Below, in pieces: positions 44,985 to 53,854 of a stretch of DNA of 64,000 nucleotides (positions are counted from its first letter, which is position 1; each line of letters begins with the position of its first letter). Source of the DNA: Bryobacterales bacterium (GTDB taxonomy: Bacteria > Acidobacteriota > Terriglobia > Bryobacterales > UBA6623). The translations under genes were made by a program, and so were the position numbers. Under the pieces are notes generated by a model. The model saw only the letters and a list, made by a program, of their open reading frames with translations, was not told where the DNA came from and made no database searches. The stretch spans positions 62,001-126,000 of the forward strand of contig JAPOOG010000064.1 in the NCBI GenBank assembly GCA_026713545.1, read 5' to 3'.

Positions 44985-46649
44985 TCAGCGGGCGTAGTAG
45001 CCGGGCCGCGCGCGAATCGTCACGCCGGAGCGCCCGACCTTGACCTCCACGCCGCGCCACTCGCCGTCGAAATTCTGGTTGCTCGGGTAGTAGGCAACAC
45101 TGTAGACGCCGCGCAACTCCGATTCGATCAGCGGGAGCACGGGATCCAGATCCTGAATGGAAATCGCCGGGAAAATCCGGCCGTGAGACGCGGCGGCCAA
45201 CGTCTCCAGGCGTTTACGCGCCTTCTGCGACCAACCGCGCCCGAAGCGCTCGCCCGAACGGAGAAAGACGGGATAGATGAGCGCGTGCATCTCGCCGGCC
45301 GCTTTGGCAAGACGTTTGAACCGGATCGTCGATGGCGTGTCCGTCCTCTGGTTGCTCACCTGGTTGTCGATGCCGTCACTGATCACGATCAAGGCATTGC
45401 GCTCGCCGGGGCGCTCGTGCAGTTCCTCGGCATAGGCCAAGGCGATGGCGTCGTAAACGGGTGAGCCGCCCGCGACGTCCGGGAGCTTGTCGACGGTTTC
45501 GAGCAGCGCTTCGCGATCGTCGGTCAGCGGGGAAACCACGTGGAAGATATCGCCGGCGAGGGCGTACAGGGCGACCCGGTCGAGAGGACGAGCCAGCGAG
45601 ACGAATCGCCTGGCGGCTTCCCTCATCGCGAGGCGGTCCGGCTTCGTGCTGCCGCTGAGATCAAGAAGGATCGCCAGATTGAACGGCACATCATCCGATC
45701 CCGCGAAACGCACCTCCTGCTCGCGGCCTTCCTCGATGACGGCGAAGTCCCCCGGATCCAACTCGGTCACCGGCCGCCCCGCCGCGTCGGTAGCCGTGAC
45801 GACGAGATTGACCATCCTTACGTCAGACCGGAATACGGGATTACCGGCAGCCGGATGAGGCTTCGTGAGTGCGGGGGCTGCCTGTGGGTCAGGCCTCGGC
45901 GGCGGTTTCGGTTTCCCCGGCTTCTTGTGATCGAACGCTTTCGCCAACGCTTCGACCGACTGCCAGGGGAGTTTGATGGGCGAGTCCTGCGGTATGGGCT
46001 CATTGGTCAGCCGCAGCTCACCGGGCGCTTGCGCCCGCACGCGAATGAGTCCGTACGTAACCCGACCGCCGGTGAGGCGGTCCCTGAGCCGCCAGATCGT
46101 CCTCTCCGGAGTCACCTGGATGTCGTTTTGGGTGAAATTTGCCTGCTGGGGAAGATGCACCGCCGCGGGCTTCCGCTCCGAATCCATCCGGATGCGCGTC
46201 GCCCGCCAAGGCGCCGCCAAACGGATATCGCCGGTTTCCGTGACGAGGCGCGCCCCGCGAATCATCCCGTTGATTTCTATCGTCCCATCCGTCGTCACGA
46301 CATCGACGGAGAAACCGATCGGGATGAAGATGTCGAGGTCGATCGGCTCGGAATCGTGCGGCGCGCACTTGACGACCACGCGCTCCTCGGTGCGCGTGAC
46401 CTCGATGTCGTCGCGCGTGATTTCGCGCGTCGTCCCTGTTGCTCGGATCCGGAAGCGTGGATCCGACCCTACAGCGACGCGAACGCCGCCAAATGGATTA
46501 TCGACATCAACCGTGATGGCCGGCAGCCGAGAAGCCGCTGGTGGCAGCAGCAAAACCCACAACACGCATCTCGTCCATGGACTATGCGCCGCGATCATCA
46601 GAAGCCGCCCGGCTCGAGCAAATCGCTCTGTACCGCCGGTCCCCATCAT
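44985..46649 (-). CDS. Secreted VWA-domain protein of the acidobacterial type
   Basis: 554 residues from the ATG at 46649 (AGGAGA 5 nt upstream); the open frame extends to 46808 across the queC start and is discarded. Residues ~20-45 are a signal peptide. A beta-rich part ('GTTREITRDDIEVTRTEERVVVK', 'TTDGTIEINGMIRGARL', adhesin-like) is followed by a Pro/Lys linker ('KKPGKPKPPPRPDP'). The C-terminal half is the VWFA-related domain: 'NLAILLDLSGSTKPD' (MIDAS D-x-S-x-S), 'ALIVISDGIDNQ', and the closing 'YSVAYYPSNQNFDGEWRGVEVKV' seen in acidobacterial proteins. Probably metal-dependent adhesion or scaffolding. Confidence 0.86.
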   Translation of the reverse strand: MMGTGGTERFARAGRLLMIAAHSPWTRCVLWVLLLPPAASRLPAITVDVDNPFGGVRVAVGSDPRFRIRATGTTREITRDDIEVTRTEERVVVKCAPHDSEPIDLDIFIPIGFSVDVVTTDGTIEINGMIRGARLVTETGDIRLAAPWRATRIRMDSERKPAAVHLPQQANFTQNDIQVTPERTIWRLRDRLTGGRVTYGLIRVRAQAPGELRLTNEPIPQDSPIKLPWQSVEALAKAFDHKKPGKPKPPPRPDPQAAPALTKPHPAAGNPVFRSDVRMVNLVVTATDAAGRPVTELDPGDFAVIEEGREQEVRFAGSDDVPFNLAILLDLSGSTKPDRLAMREAARRFVSLARPLDRVALYALAGDIFHVVSPLTDDREALLETVDKLPDVAGGSPVYDAIALAYAEELHERPGERNALIVISDGIDNQVSNQRTDTPSTIRFKRLAKAAGEMHALIYPVFLRSGERFGRGWSQKARKRLETLAAASHGRIFPAISIQDLDPVLPLIESELRGVYSVAYYPSNQNFDGEWRGVEVKVGRSGVTIRARPGYYAR

Positions 46650-46694
46650 AGCCGTCTCCTGTAAGCGAACAGGACGGGGCTCTGCATCGCGGCT

Positions 46695-47405
46695 ATGATG
46701 ATGACCATGCCGGAAAGGCCCAAGGCCGTAGTGTTGCTCAGCGGCGGCATGGATAGTTGCGTCACCGCGGCGATCGCGTCTCGAGATTTTCGGCCGGCCG
46801 TGTTGCATTCATCGTACGGCCAGCGGACGGAAGCACGCGAGCTGCGGGCCTTCGAGCAGATCGCGGACTATCTCGGGGTGGAAGAACGATTGCATATCGA
46901 TCAGCGCTATCTGACGGCGATCGGCGGCTCGGCGCTTACCGACCAGGCGATCGAAGTGCCGGAAGCCGATCTCGCCGCGGCTCAACAAGGCGAGATCCCT
47001 GTAACCTATGTGCCCTTCCGGAACGCCCATTTCCTGACGGCGGCCGTATCGTGGGCCGAAGTGCTGGGCGCGGAGCGGATATTCGTCGGGGCCGTCGAAC
47101 AGGACAGCTCCGGATACCCCGACTGCCGCCCAGGCTACTACCGGGCCTTTGCGGCAGCCGTCGAGGCGGGAACCCGGCCGGAAACACGCATTGCGATCGA
47201 GACTCCGTTGATACACTGCTCGAAGACAGAGATCGTGCGGCGCGGCATGGCGCTCGGAGCGCCCCTTCATCTGACGTGGTCGTGCTACCGGTCCGAGAGC
47301 AGAGCTTGCGGTGAGTGCGATAGTTGCGTTCTCCGCCTGCGTGCGTTCGAACAAGCCGGAGTCGAGGACCCTGCGCCCTATGCGATATGCGATTGCCGAT
47401 CCTGA
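46695..47405 (+). CDS. queC: 7-cyano-7-deazaguanine synthase QueC
   Basis: 236 residues. QueC converts 7-carboxy-7-deazaguanine to preQ0 using ATP and ammonia, an early queuosine step. The PP-loop '[13 protein letters not shown]' is near residue 13 and the zinc site is '[15 protein letters not shown]' near the C-terminus. Several ATG codons lie at the start (46695, 46698, 46701, 46707); the first is used here but 46707 ('[10 protein letters not shown]') is as likely. No queD, queE or queF lies next to it. It is divergent from the VWA gene with about 45 bp between starts. Confidence 0.95.
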   Translation: MMMTMPERPKAVVLLSGGMDSCVTAAIASRDFRPAVLHSSYGQRTEARELRAFEQIADYLGVEERLHIDQRYLTAIGGSALTDQAIEVPEADLAAAQQGEIPVTYVPFRNAHFLTAAVSWAEVLGAERIFVGAVEQDSSGYPDCRPGYYRAFAAAVEAGTRPETRIAIETPLIHCSKTEIVRRGMALGAPLHLTWSCYRSESRACGECDSCVLRLRAFEQAGVEDPAPYAICDCRS

Positions 47406-47490
47406 ATGACCGCTTTTCGGTGGCCGGGACCGAGAGAAATATAGTATTCTGAGCAGGGGGCATTCGGGCCCCCAGGAAAGGAGTATGACT

Positions 47491-48633
47491 ATGTTTGCCA
47501 GAGCCTACCATGTTGCCTTGTTGACGGCCGGGTTGTTGTGCTCAACGGGCATCGCGTCCGCACAAACGGGGCGTTTGGCCGGCAAGGTCACTGGGGAAGA
47601 CGGACAGCCTCTGCGGGGAGCGGTCGTCCGTGTCGAGCGCCAGGAAATGCCGGGCACGGCACAAGTCAAAACCAACAAGCGCGGCGACTACCTCTTCGGC
47701 TTTCTGCAGATGGGGGTCTACAACGTCACCCTGGAGGTGGATGGCCAAGAGAAGGCCCGTGTGAACAACATCAAGCCGTCGAGCGCGGGTGAGGCGACCC
47801 AACTGGATTTCGACCTGGCGCAGGAAGCGGCCAAGAGAAAAGCCGCGGAATCGGGGCAACTGACCGAACAGCAGTTGAGGAACATGTCGCCCGAGCAGCG
47901 CAAACGCTACGAAGAGCGGCTCAGCAAGCGCCGCGAACAAATCTCCAGGAACAAGGAACTGAACGACGCCTACAACGCCGGCATGGAAGCACTGGAATCC
48001 AGGAACTTCACAGCGGCTATCGATTCGTTCAAGAAGGCCGCCGAGATCGATCCGAAGCAGGTGGCCGTGTGGGCGCGATTGGCGATAGCGAATTCCGGTC
48101 TGGCCGGCACCAAACGCGGGCCCGAGGGGAAGGCGGTCCGCGCCGAATCGATCGCCGCCTATCGCAAGGCCCTCGAGTTGCAGCCCGACAATGCCGGCTT
48201 CCACAACAATCTTGGTCTTGAATTGATCAAGGACGGGCAGATGGATGCGGGCAAGCAGGAGTTGGCGAATGCCGCGCTGCTCTCACCCAACAACGCCGGC
48301 CAGTTCCACTACAATCTGGGCGCCACGTTAATGAACCAGGGGGATACGGCAGGTGCGATTGAGGCCTTTCGTGACGCCACGACGGTAACCCCCCCTTATG
48401 CCGAAGCCTTCTACCAGATCGGCGTGAGTCTCATGGGCCAAGCCAAAGTAGACGATCAGGGCAACACGATCCCGGTGGATGGTACGATCGAGGCGTTTCA
48501 GAACTATCTGCAGACCGCGCCGAACGGGCCAAACGCTCCGACCGCCAAGAGCCTCATCACTTCGCTCCAAGCCAGCGTCGACATGAGCTTCGAGAATCCC
48601 AACGCCAGGAAGCGCAGACGGCGCAAGCAATAG
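47491..48633 (+). CDS. Secreted TPR protein with N-terminal carboxypeptidase-regulatory domain
   Basis: 380 residues from the second ATG (47491), which has GGAG at 7 nt; the ATG at 47485 sits only 1 nt from it. A signal peptide ends 'GIASAQ'. Residues ~25-110 are a carboxypeptidase-regulatory-like domain ('GRLAGKVTGEDGQPLRGAVV'), then a charged helical linker ('PEQRKRYEERLSKRREQ'), then about four to five TPR units ('AYNAGMEALESRNFTAAIDS', 'AGFHNNLGLELIKDGQMDAG', 'QFHYNLGATLMNQGDTAGAI'). It likely scaffolds protein complexes in the periplasm. The C-terminus is basic. Confidence 0.85.
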   Translation: MFARAYHVALLTAGLLCSTGIASAQTGRLAGKVTGEDGQPLRGAVVRVERQEMPGTAQVKTNKRGDYLFGFLQMGVYNVTLEVDGQEKARVNNIKPSSAGEATQLDFDLAQEAAKRKAAESGQLTEQQLRNMSPEQRKRYEERLSKRREQISRNKELNDAYNAGMEALESRNFTAAIDSFKKAAEIDPKQVAVWARLAIANSGLAGTKRGPEGKAVRAESIAAYRKALELQPDNAGFHNNLGLELIKDGQMDAGKQELANAALLSPNNAGQFHYNLGATLMNQGDTAGAIEAFRDATTVTPPYAEAFYQIGVSLMGQAKVDDQGNTIPVDGTIEAFQNYLQTAPNGPNAPTAKSLITSLQASVDMSFENPNARKRRRRKQ

Positions 48634-48675
48634 CCCGTCTTGGGCGATGGCGGCTTGCTGAGCTCGGGTTTTGGG

Positions 48676-48704
48676 GAAGACGCCGGCCTGCGGCCGGCGT
48701 CTTC
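48676..48704. terminator. Very strong hairpin after the TPR gene
   Basis: A perfect 13-bp stem (GAAGACGCCGGCC at 48676-48688, GGCCGGCGTCTTC at 48692-48704) with a 3-nt loop, 43 bp after the TPR stop codon. No T tract follows on either strand, so it may attenuate or protect the RNA rather than act as a classic terminator. Confidence 0.55.
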
Positions 48705-48721
48705 GTACTTGAGATAACACC

Positions 48722-49030
48722 GTGCGCAATCTTCTCCTCATCATTCTGACCGTCATTGCCCTGGCGTTGGTGCGCTGGTTGATCACCGATGTCGTCAAGG
48801 CGGTCAAGAAAGCCCTTTCGCCCTCCTCCAGTGAGAGTACGGACGGCAGCGGCGAAACCACGGACGGCAAAGAAGCGAAAACGGGCCGCCTGGTCAAGGA
48901 CCCCATCTCCGGCATCTATGTCGACGAAAACGTTGCGGTTCGAGAAGAGATCGACGGCGAGATGTTCTTCTTCGAGTCCAGCCGGAATCGCGACGAGTAC
49001 ATCAAACGCGCCCGCGCCGGGCGAACCTGA
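48722..49030 (+). CDS. Small membrane-anchored protein with a PP0621-like C-terminus
   Basis: 102 residues from a GTG. One membrane helix at 3-19 ('LLLIILTVIALALVRWL'), a Ser/Gly/Glu linker, then 'GRLVKDPISGIYVDENVAVRE', 'GEMFFFESSRNRDEYIK'. The 'L-x-x-D-P-x-C/S-G-x-Y-V' region resembles small PP0621/metal-binding-like domains found in many Gram-negatives, but the usual cysteine pair is replaced (P-I-S-G), so metal binding is doubtful. Lies 7 bp before the GH88 gene and may share its transcript. Confidence 0.65.
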   Translation: MRNLLLIILTVIALALVRWLITDVVKAVKKALSPSSSESTDGSGETTDGKEAKTGRLVKDPISGIYVDENVAVREEIDGEMFFFESSRNRDEYIKRARAGRT

Positions 49031-49037
49031 CCTGCCT

Positions 49038-50156
49038 ATGATCGAGACCTGCCCCTCCGAACAGTGGCGTCCAGCCCTGGAAAACGCCTACGACTTCGCC
49101 CAGAAACAGGTCCTGGGATTGATGGAACGCGATCCCGATTTCTACCCGATGTACACCCGGAACGGGAAGTGGCGTCACCAAAGCGAGGCATGGACCCATT
49201 GGTGTGACGGCTTTCTGCCCGGCATGATGTGGGTCTTCCACCGCCGCACGGGCGACGCCCAGTGGCGCGAACTCGCCGAGCGCTACACAACCCCTCTCGA
49301 ACCTCGCAAGATGGACCGCGGCGTCCACGACTTGGGGTTCATCTTCTTGTCAACCTACCACCGCTGGTACCGGCTCACCGGCGACCGGCCGCTGAACGAT
49401 GTCGTGATTCAAGCCGGGCGAACGCTGGCACTGCGATTCAAGGAGAAGGGCGAGTATCTCTGCTCGTTCATGGGTCCCGACTCGTTGTTCATCGACATCA
49501 TGGCCAACGTCGGCATCATCTTCTACGCCGCGCTGCAAACCGGAGACGCGAAGCTGCTGGACGTGGCGATGAAACATTGCCTGACGACGCGGCGCGTGCT
49601 GATTCGCGGCGACGGCAGCTCGTCGCACGAAGGCATGTACGATCTCGAAACCGGCGAGTTCCTGCGGCAGTCGACGCAGCAGGGCTTCCGAGGCGACTCC
49701 TGCTGGTCGCGCGGGCTGGCTTGGGCGATCTACGGGTTCACGTCGTCGTACAACGCCGTTCGCGACCCGCGGTTTCTACAGACCGCGGAGGCATGCGCCG
49801 ACTTCTACATCCGGGAAACGCCGACGAACGGCGTTCCGCTGTTCGACTACGATCTGCCCGCCGACGGCCCGCGCCATCTGGATACGTCGGCGGCGGCCAT
49901 CGTCGCGGCGGGCCTGTTGCGGCTGGCGAAGCTCACCGCCGACCCCGCCAAGGGGACGCTCTATGACCAGACGGCGCGGCGCATTCTGACGACGCTTTCC
50001 GAGGAGCCCTTCCTGGCCCGCGGAAAGCCGGGATGGGAAGGCATTCTCACCGAGGGTGTCTACCATCTACACAAGGGCCTTGGCGTCAACGAGTCGGTGA
50101 TGTGGGGAGAGTACTTCTACGTGGAGGCGCTTGATCGGGCACTGCGTGGGGCGTGA
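49038..50156 (+). CDS. GH88-family unsaturated glucuronyl/galacturonyl hydrolase-like
   Basis: 372 residues from the ATG at 49038; the longer open frame to 48789 overlaps the previous gene and is not coding. It has the (alpha/alpha)6 barrel repeats of GH88: 'WTHWCDGFLPGMMW', 'HDLGFIFLSTYHRWYRLTGD' with the expected Asp, 'LFIDIMANVGIIFYAA' with a second Asp-rich helix, 'GDSCWSRGLAWAIYGF' and 'FDYDLP'. The family hydrates and opens the unsaturated sugar left by polysaccharide lyases. No signal peptide, so it is likely cytoplasmic. No lyase gene is in the window. Confidence 0.88.
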   Translation: MIETCPSEQWRPALENAYDFAQKQVLGLMERDPDFYPMYTRNGKWRHQSEAWTHWCDGFLPGMMWVFHRRTGDAQWRELAERYTTPLEPRKMDRGVHDLGFIFLSTYHRWYRLTGDRPLNDVVIQAGRTLALRFKEKGEYLCSFMGPDSLFIDIMANVGIIFYAALQTGDAKLLDVAMKHCLTTRRVLIRGDGSSSHEGMYDLETGEFLRQSTQQGFRGDSCWSRGLAWAIYGFTSSYNAVRDPRFLQTAEACADFYIRETPTNGVPLFDYDLPADGPRHLDTSAAAIVAAGLLRLAKLTADPAKGTLYDQTARRILTTLSEEPFLARGKPGWEGILTEGVYHLHKGLGVNESVMWGEYFYVEALDRALRGA

Positions 50157-50255
50157 GAAGCCCCGCCGGCTCTTGGCGAAACCACTATCGACTTTCCCTT
50201 CATCGGGAATGCCTTTTGCTCGCTGCCGCGAGGAAACAGAAGCCCTGAATCCTCC

Positions 50256-52004
50256 TCAGCGCTGATAGACGACTTTGCCGCCGACGATGGTGGTGAGGGC
50301 CTCGATGTCCCGGATCTCCTGCACGGGACAGGTCAGGTAGTCCTTCGAGATCACGACCATGTCGGCGAGTTTGCCGGGTTCGATGGAGCCTTTCACCTCT
50401 TCATCGAAGGAGTGGTAGGCGGCGTTCCAGGTCCACATCTTCAGCGCCTGCTCGCGCGTCAGCCGCTGCTCGGGGTTGAAGACCTCACCGGTGACGGTTT
50501 CCCGTGTGATCGTCATCCACATGCCGAAGAAGGGGTGATAAGGATTGATGGCGGTGCGGGAATCGAACTTGATCATGTGGTCGGCGCCACCCGCCACAAC
50601 AAGCCCGGCGTTGAACAGGGATCGCAGCGGCTGGAACGTCTTCATTCTTTCCGGGCCGAGAACTTCGGCCAGAGCGGGGCCGTCGAAGTGATACCAGGCC
50701 GGCTGCACGTCAACGAGAACGTTTAGCTCCCTGGCCTTCCGGATCGACTGCTCGTTGTGAAAGTTGGAGTGAATGAGAGTGAAGCGGCGGTCCCGAATCG
50801 ACTCTTCGCGATCCACCGCCTCGAAGGCTTCCAGGAGGAGGTCGGTCGATGCGCCACCGGTCGTGTGCGCGGACATCTGCCAACCGAGTCCGGCCCCGAA
50901 CTTGACCCACGCAAACAGCTTCTCGCGCGGCAGGCGCAGGACACCACGGAAATCGGGGTCGCTGTAACCGTAGACTTGCGTGTTCGTCCCGTAGGGCGTT
51001 CGCAGGTAGGCCGTACCGATGAGGATGCCGCCGTCAAGCACGACCTTGAGTCCGCCGATCCGCAGGTAGTCGTCACCGAAGCCCGTCAAGGGAGCCAGCA
51101 ACTGGGTTTGGGAGCGCAGGGTTTCGATCGGCTCCTCGCCGGTCAATCGCAGGGTCATGTTGGTCCGAACCTGCAGCTCGCCCGACTCCCAAAGCCGCTG
51201 GTACGTGCGAACCTGCTCCGGCCGCATCGCCCGGTCGATCACACTCGTCAGGCCGGCGGCGCTATAGGCTTTCTGCATCTTGCGCAGCGCCCGGAGGCGG
51301 TCTTCGGCGCTGAACTCCCGCTGTTCGATCAAGCCATCGAGCAGTTGCCGCGCACCGAGTATCAGGCCGGTGGGCTCGCCGCCGTCATTGCGAATGATCT
51401 TGCCGTTGGCCGGGTCGGGAGTGTCGGCTGTTATGCCTACGGCTTCGAGGGCGGCCGAATTCAACGACGAGGCGTAGTTGTTGTCGAGCATGACCTTGTG
51501 GCCGCCGCTGAACCGATCGAGTTCCCAACGAGTGGGATAGCGGCGCTCCGTCAGCCGCGTCGAATAGACCTTCGGCACGAAAATGAGCTTGTCGGCCGGA
51601 GTCGAGCGCACTGCCCTTTCGACATAGGTGCGGATGTCGGCGAAGTTCTTCATGATCGGGATTTCAACGTCACGCTCCGCCAGCCCCGCGTTGATCGCAT
51701 GAACATGCGCGTCGATCAGGCCCGGCACAACCGTCCTGCCCGCAAGGTCAATCTGCTTCGTGTCGGGGCCGACCGTGCGGCCCACCTGCTGGGTCGTGCC
51801 GATCGCCAGGAATCTCCCATCGGCGATCGTGACCGCCTCCACGATCGGCCGCTCCTCCCACATCGTGATGATCTTGCCGTTGTAGTACATCGTCTCGGCC
51901 CGGCCCGTGGGGATCACCCTGCGGCGCGGTTCGCCGGTCAACTGAACGGGCAGGAGGAGGGCCGCCAAAAGGGCCGCTACAGCGCTTGAAGGTCTGACCT
52001 GCAT
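50256..52004 (-). CDS. Secreted amidohydrolase of the YtcJ type
   Basis: 582 residues. Residues 1-25 look like a signal peptide ('SSAVAALLAALLLPVQLTG'). The metal-dependent barrel shows 'VVPGLIDAHVHAINAGL' (H-x-H), 'LIHSNFHNEQSI' (His), 'VAGGADHMIKFDSRTAINPY' (Asp) and the ending 'PGKLADMVVISKDY'. YtcJ-type enzymes hydrolyse amides or carbamates of small molecules. The predicted start codon lies in the left terminus of a dispersed-element copy (51998-52175) and no ribosome site is visible, so the element has probably replaced the original upstream region. Confidence 0.85.
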   Translation of the reverse strand: MQVRPSSAVAALLAALLLPVQLTGEPRRRVIPTGRAETMYYNGKIITMWEERPIVEAVTIADGRFLAIGTTQQVGRTVGPDTKQIDLAGRTVVPGLIDAHVHAINAGLAERDVEIPIMKNFADIRTYVERAVRSTPADKLIFVPKVYSTRLTERRYPTRWELDRFSGGHKVMLDNNYASSLNSAALEAVGITADTPDPANGKIIRNDGGEPTGLILGARQLLDGLIEQREFSAEDRLRALRKMQKAYSAAGLTSVIDRAMRPEQVRTYQRLWESGELQVRTNMTLRLTGEEPIETLRSQTQLLAPLTGFGDDYLRIGGLKVVLDGGILIGTAYLRTPYGTNTQVYGYSDPDFRGVLRLPREKLFAWVKFGAGLGWQMSAHTTGGASTDLLLEAFEAVDREESIRDRRFTLIHSNFHNEQSIRKARELNVLVDVQPAWYHFDGPALAEVLGPERMKTFQPLRSLFNAGLVVAGGADHMIKFDSRTAINPYHPFFGMWMTITRETVTGEVFNPEQRLTREQALKMWTWNAAYHSFDEEVKGSIEPGKLADMVVISKDYLTCPVQEIRDIEALTTIVGGKVVYQR

Positions 52005-52175
52005 TTCTTATCACCCGACGGCCGAAGCACGCGATACGACCGCCATGACTTCGCTTTTCCTTCGCAACGCTTGCTCTCGACGTGCTCGACGTACTGTTCA
52101 AGCGCCATGCGGCGCGCGACTCGTCCTGACGGCCCTCTCACACACTTCACCTCGCCACCTGGTGAGCAATGCAGG
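51998..52175 (+). repeat. Dispersed element, full copy 4
   Basis: 178 bp from CCTGCATTTCTTATCAC to GGTGAGCAATGCAGG. Contains the start codon of the minus-strand amidohydrolase (52002-52004). Interior blocks as in the other copies, but the CGCGCGCC region is shortened. Confidence 0.82.
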
Positions 52176-52376
52176 CTTGCGATCGTCAATGTCCTCGATG
52201 CCGCTGCAGAGCCGCGGGACATACGGATGCCAGCATGACAACACAAACCCACCATGAATGGAAGTGCTACGACGCCGGATGCGGGCCGACCCCGGCCAAG
52301 CGTGCTTCACGCCTTCGTCCGAGGGCTGGATGGGGAAGGTCAGCGGGAAAGCCGGGGACCGAACCTCGGAGAGGCG

Positions 52377-52664
52377 CTACTCGATCACGGCGAGAATCTC
52401 ATCCTCGCGCATGACCAGAAGTTCTTCGCCATCCACGGTCACATCGGAACCGGAATACTTGCCGAAGAACACTTTGTCGCCGACCTTGACGTCCATGGGG
52501 GAGACCTTGCCGTTATCAAGCCGCCTGCCGGGGCCGGCCCCCACAACCTCGCCGCGCTGCGGCTTCTCTTTGGCGGAATCGGGAATGATGATGCCGCCTT
52601 TTACCTGCTCCTCTTCTTCGGTGCGACGGACCACGACACGGTCGCCCAACGGTTTCAAAGTCAC
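52377..52664 (-). CDS. groES: Co-chaperonin GroES
   Basis: 95 residues from a GTG with AGGAG nearby. The seven-membered cap protein of the GroEL chaperonin: '[17 protein letters not shown]', the mobile loop '[20 protein letters not shown]', '[12 protein letters not shown]' and '[15 protein letters not shown]'. GroEL is not encoded next to it: downstream are ~200 bp of spacer and a dispersed-element copy, then an unrelated gene. No CIRCE-type inverted repeat was found upstream. A separate groEL elsewhere is the simplest explanation. Confidence 0.96.
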   Translation of the reverse strand: MTLKPLGDRVVVRRTEEEEQVKGGIIIPDSAKEKPQRGEVVGAGPGRRLDNGKVSPMDVKVGDKVFFGKYSGSDVTVDGEELLVMREDEILAVIE

Positions 52665-52734
52665 GGCTTTTCTCCTTGTTGATGGATCAACCGCAGGCTT
52701 GCGCCCTGCTGGGAACTCGACTTCGCAAGGCTAA

Positions 52735-52910
52735 CCTGCATTTCTCACCACCCGACGGTCGAAGCAAGCAATAAGACCGCCATGACTTCGTTGCGCTTGC
52801 TTGCCGTGCTCAACGTACTGTCAAGTACGCCTGCGCGCGCCAAGCGGCTCGCGCCTCGTCCTGACAGCCCTCTCACCTACTTTGCCTCGCCACGTGGTGA
52901 GAAAGGCAGG
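52735..52910 (+). repeat. Dispersed element, full copy 5
   Basis: 176 bp, upstream of groES, from CCTGCATTTCTCACCAC to GTGGTGAGAAAGGCAGG. Closest to copy 3 in its interior (shared CTTCGTTGCGCTTGCTTGCC). Confidence 0.85.
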
Positions 52911-52953
52911 CTAACAACGAACCACGACGAGTGTCAACAGGGCCGGAGCCCGT

Positions 52954-52995
52954 AGTCAAGACGCAATAGGAATGTACCCTTGTTCTTACAGAGAG
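52954..52995 (-). mobile_element. Decayed end of a related insertion sequence
   Basis: About 33 of 42 positions match the reverse complement of the right end of the 8419-9878 element (AGTCAA, CAATAG, AATGT, CCCTTGT, AGAGAG). No transposase remains beside it. The following sequence to 53089 is unassigned. Confidence 0.5.
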
Positions 52996-53089
52996 ACCCG
53001 TCGCCGCCGCAGCCGGCCCATCCAGCGGATCATGGGTCTGCCTGCCGACGCAGATTCACGATCTGCTGCGGGCTGATTGCTATTGCTCC

Positions 53090-53854
53090 TCAGCAATAAG
53101 CTGCGCATACCACGCGCTTGCCCCGCGCGTGCTGCTCGTAAGCCTGGACGGGCGGGTCCACGAACTCGACCCGCGCAAAGCCCGCTTGCTCGAGCATGAA
53201 CGCGAGCGCCTTCGGGGAAGGGCAAGTGACCAGGGGCGAATGGCCGGTTTCGGTGTTGTCGGCGTTGAACTCGCCGGTTTCGTCGATCAAGGCGAGCACG
53301 CCCCGATACGGCCGGGTCCACTCTTGAGCGCCCCACTCGGCCTCGCCTTCGATTTCGTCGATCACCTGCGTCTCGACGATGCATAGCTCCGAGGTCACGG
53401 AGCGCATATTCCGCAGCGCCCGCATGGGGTTCTCCAGGTGATAGAGCACACCGAGAAGGAGAGTCAGATCAAACGTGCCCAGCGACAAGGCGTCGAGCGT
53501 CTCGACGTTGCCCTGCCGGAATTCGATTCCGGCATGCCCAAGCTGCTCCGCAGCGAAGCGCGCCTTGGTCAGATTCACCTCACGAACGTCCAGCCCCATG
53601 ATGCGTCCCATGCCGAGCCGCGCCATCGCGAAGCTGTAGAGGCCTTCGTGGCAGCCGACATCGAGACACCGGACCTCAGCGAGGCGCTCCGAGAAGTGGG
53701 CCGCTACGATGCCTTCCACCATGCGCCGCCTGGTTTCGAAGATCTCGATGACCTGGGGCGGGACGATCGACTCCGTTCGGACGCCGCCGAAGTCGAACGG
53801 GTAGAACCACGGCCCGAGCGCCTCGACTTCACGCTGGAGTTCTTGTGATGTCAT
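53090..53854 (-). CDS. Class I SAM-dependent methyltransferase
   Basis: 254 residues with the Rossmann methyltransferase fold: 'VRCLDVGCHEGLYSFAMARLG' (SAM-binding loop, E/DxGCxxG), 'IMGLDVREVNLTKARF', 'DLTLLLGVLYHLENPMRALR'. The opening 'ALGPWFYPFDFGGVRTE' recalls the CmoB/DUF1698-type and glycolipid/O-antigen-linked methyltransferases. Its ATG overlaps the stop of the upstream CmcI-like gene, so both act together. The substrate is unknown; the pairing favours modification of a cell-surface sugar or secondary metabolite. Confidence 0.85.
   Translation of the reverse strand: MTSQELQREVEALGPWFYPFDFGGVRTESIVPPQVIEIFETRRRMVEGIVAAHFSERLAEVRCLDVGCHEGLYSFAMARLGMGRIMGLDVREVNLTKARFAAEQLGHAGIEFRQGNVETLDALSLGTFDLTLLLGVLYHLENPMRALRNMRSVTSELCIVETQVIDEIEGEAEWGAQEWTRPYRGVLALIDETGEFNADNTETGHSPLVTCPSPKALAFMLEQAGFARVEFVDPPVQAYEQHARGKRVVCAAYC

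Noticed and set aside
46650-46808. N-terminal extension of the VWA protein
   Set aside because: It would overlap the queC start and lacks a ribosome site, while 46649 has AGGAGA and gives a proper signal peptide.
48789-49037. Long N-terminal extension of the GH88 gene
   Set aside because: It overlaps the well-supported membrane-anchored gene in another frame; the ATG at 49038 fits the family start.
52665-52734. CIRCE operator before groES
   Set aside because: No TTAGCACTC/GAGTGCTAA pair or close variant is present.
29535-52910. Short peptides recurring in several places (for example '...RPSGGEKCR')
   Set aside because: They are translations of the dispersed element in various frames; starts, stops and lengths are not conserved, so no gene is called.
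29535-52910. CRISPR array
   Set aside because: The repeats are ~180 bp, thousands of bases apart, and no cas genes occur.
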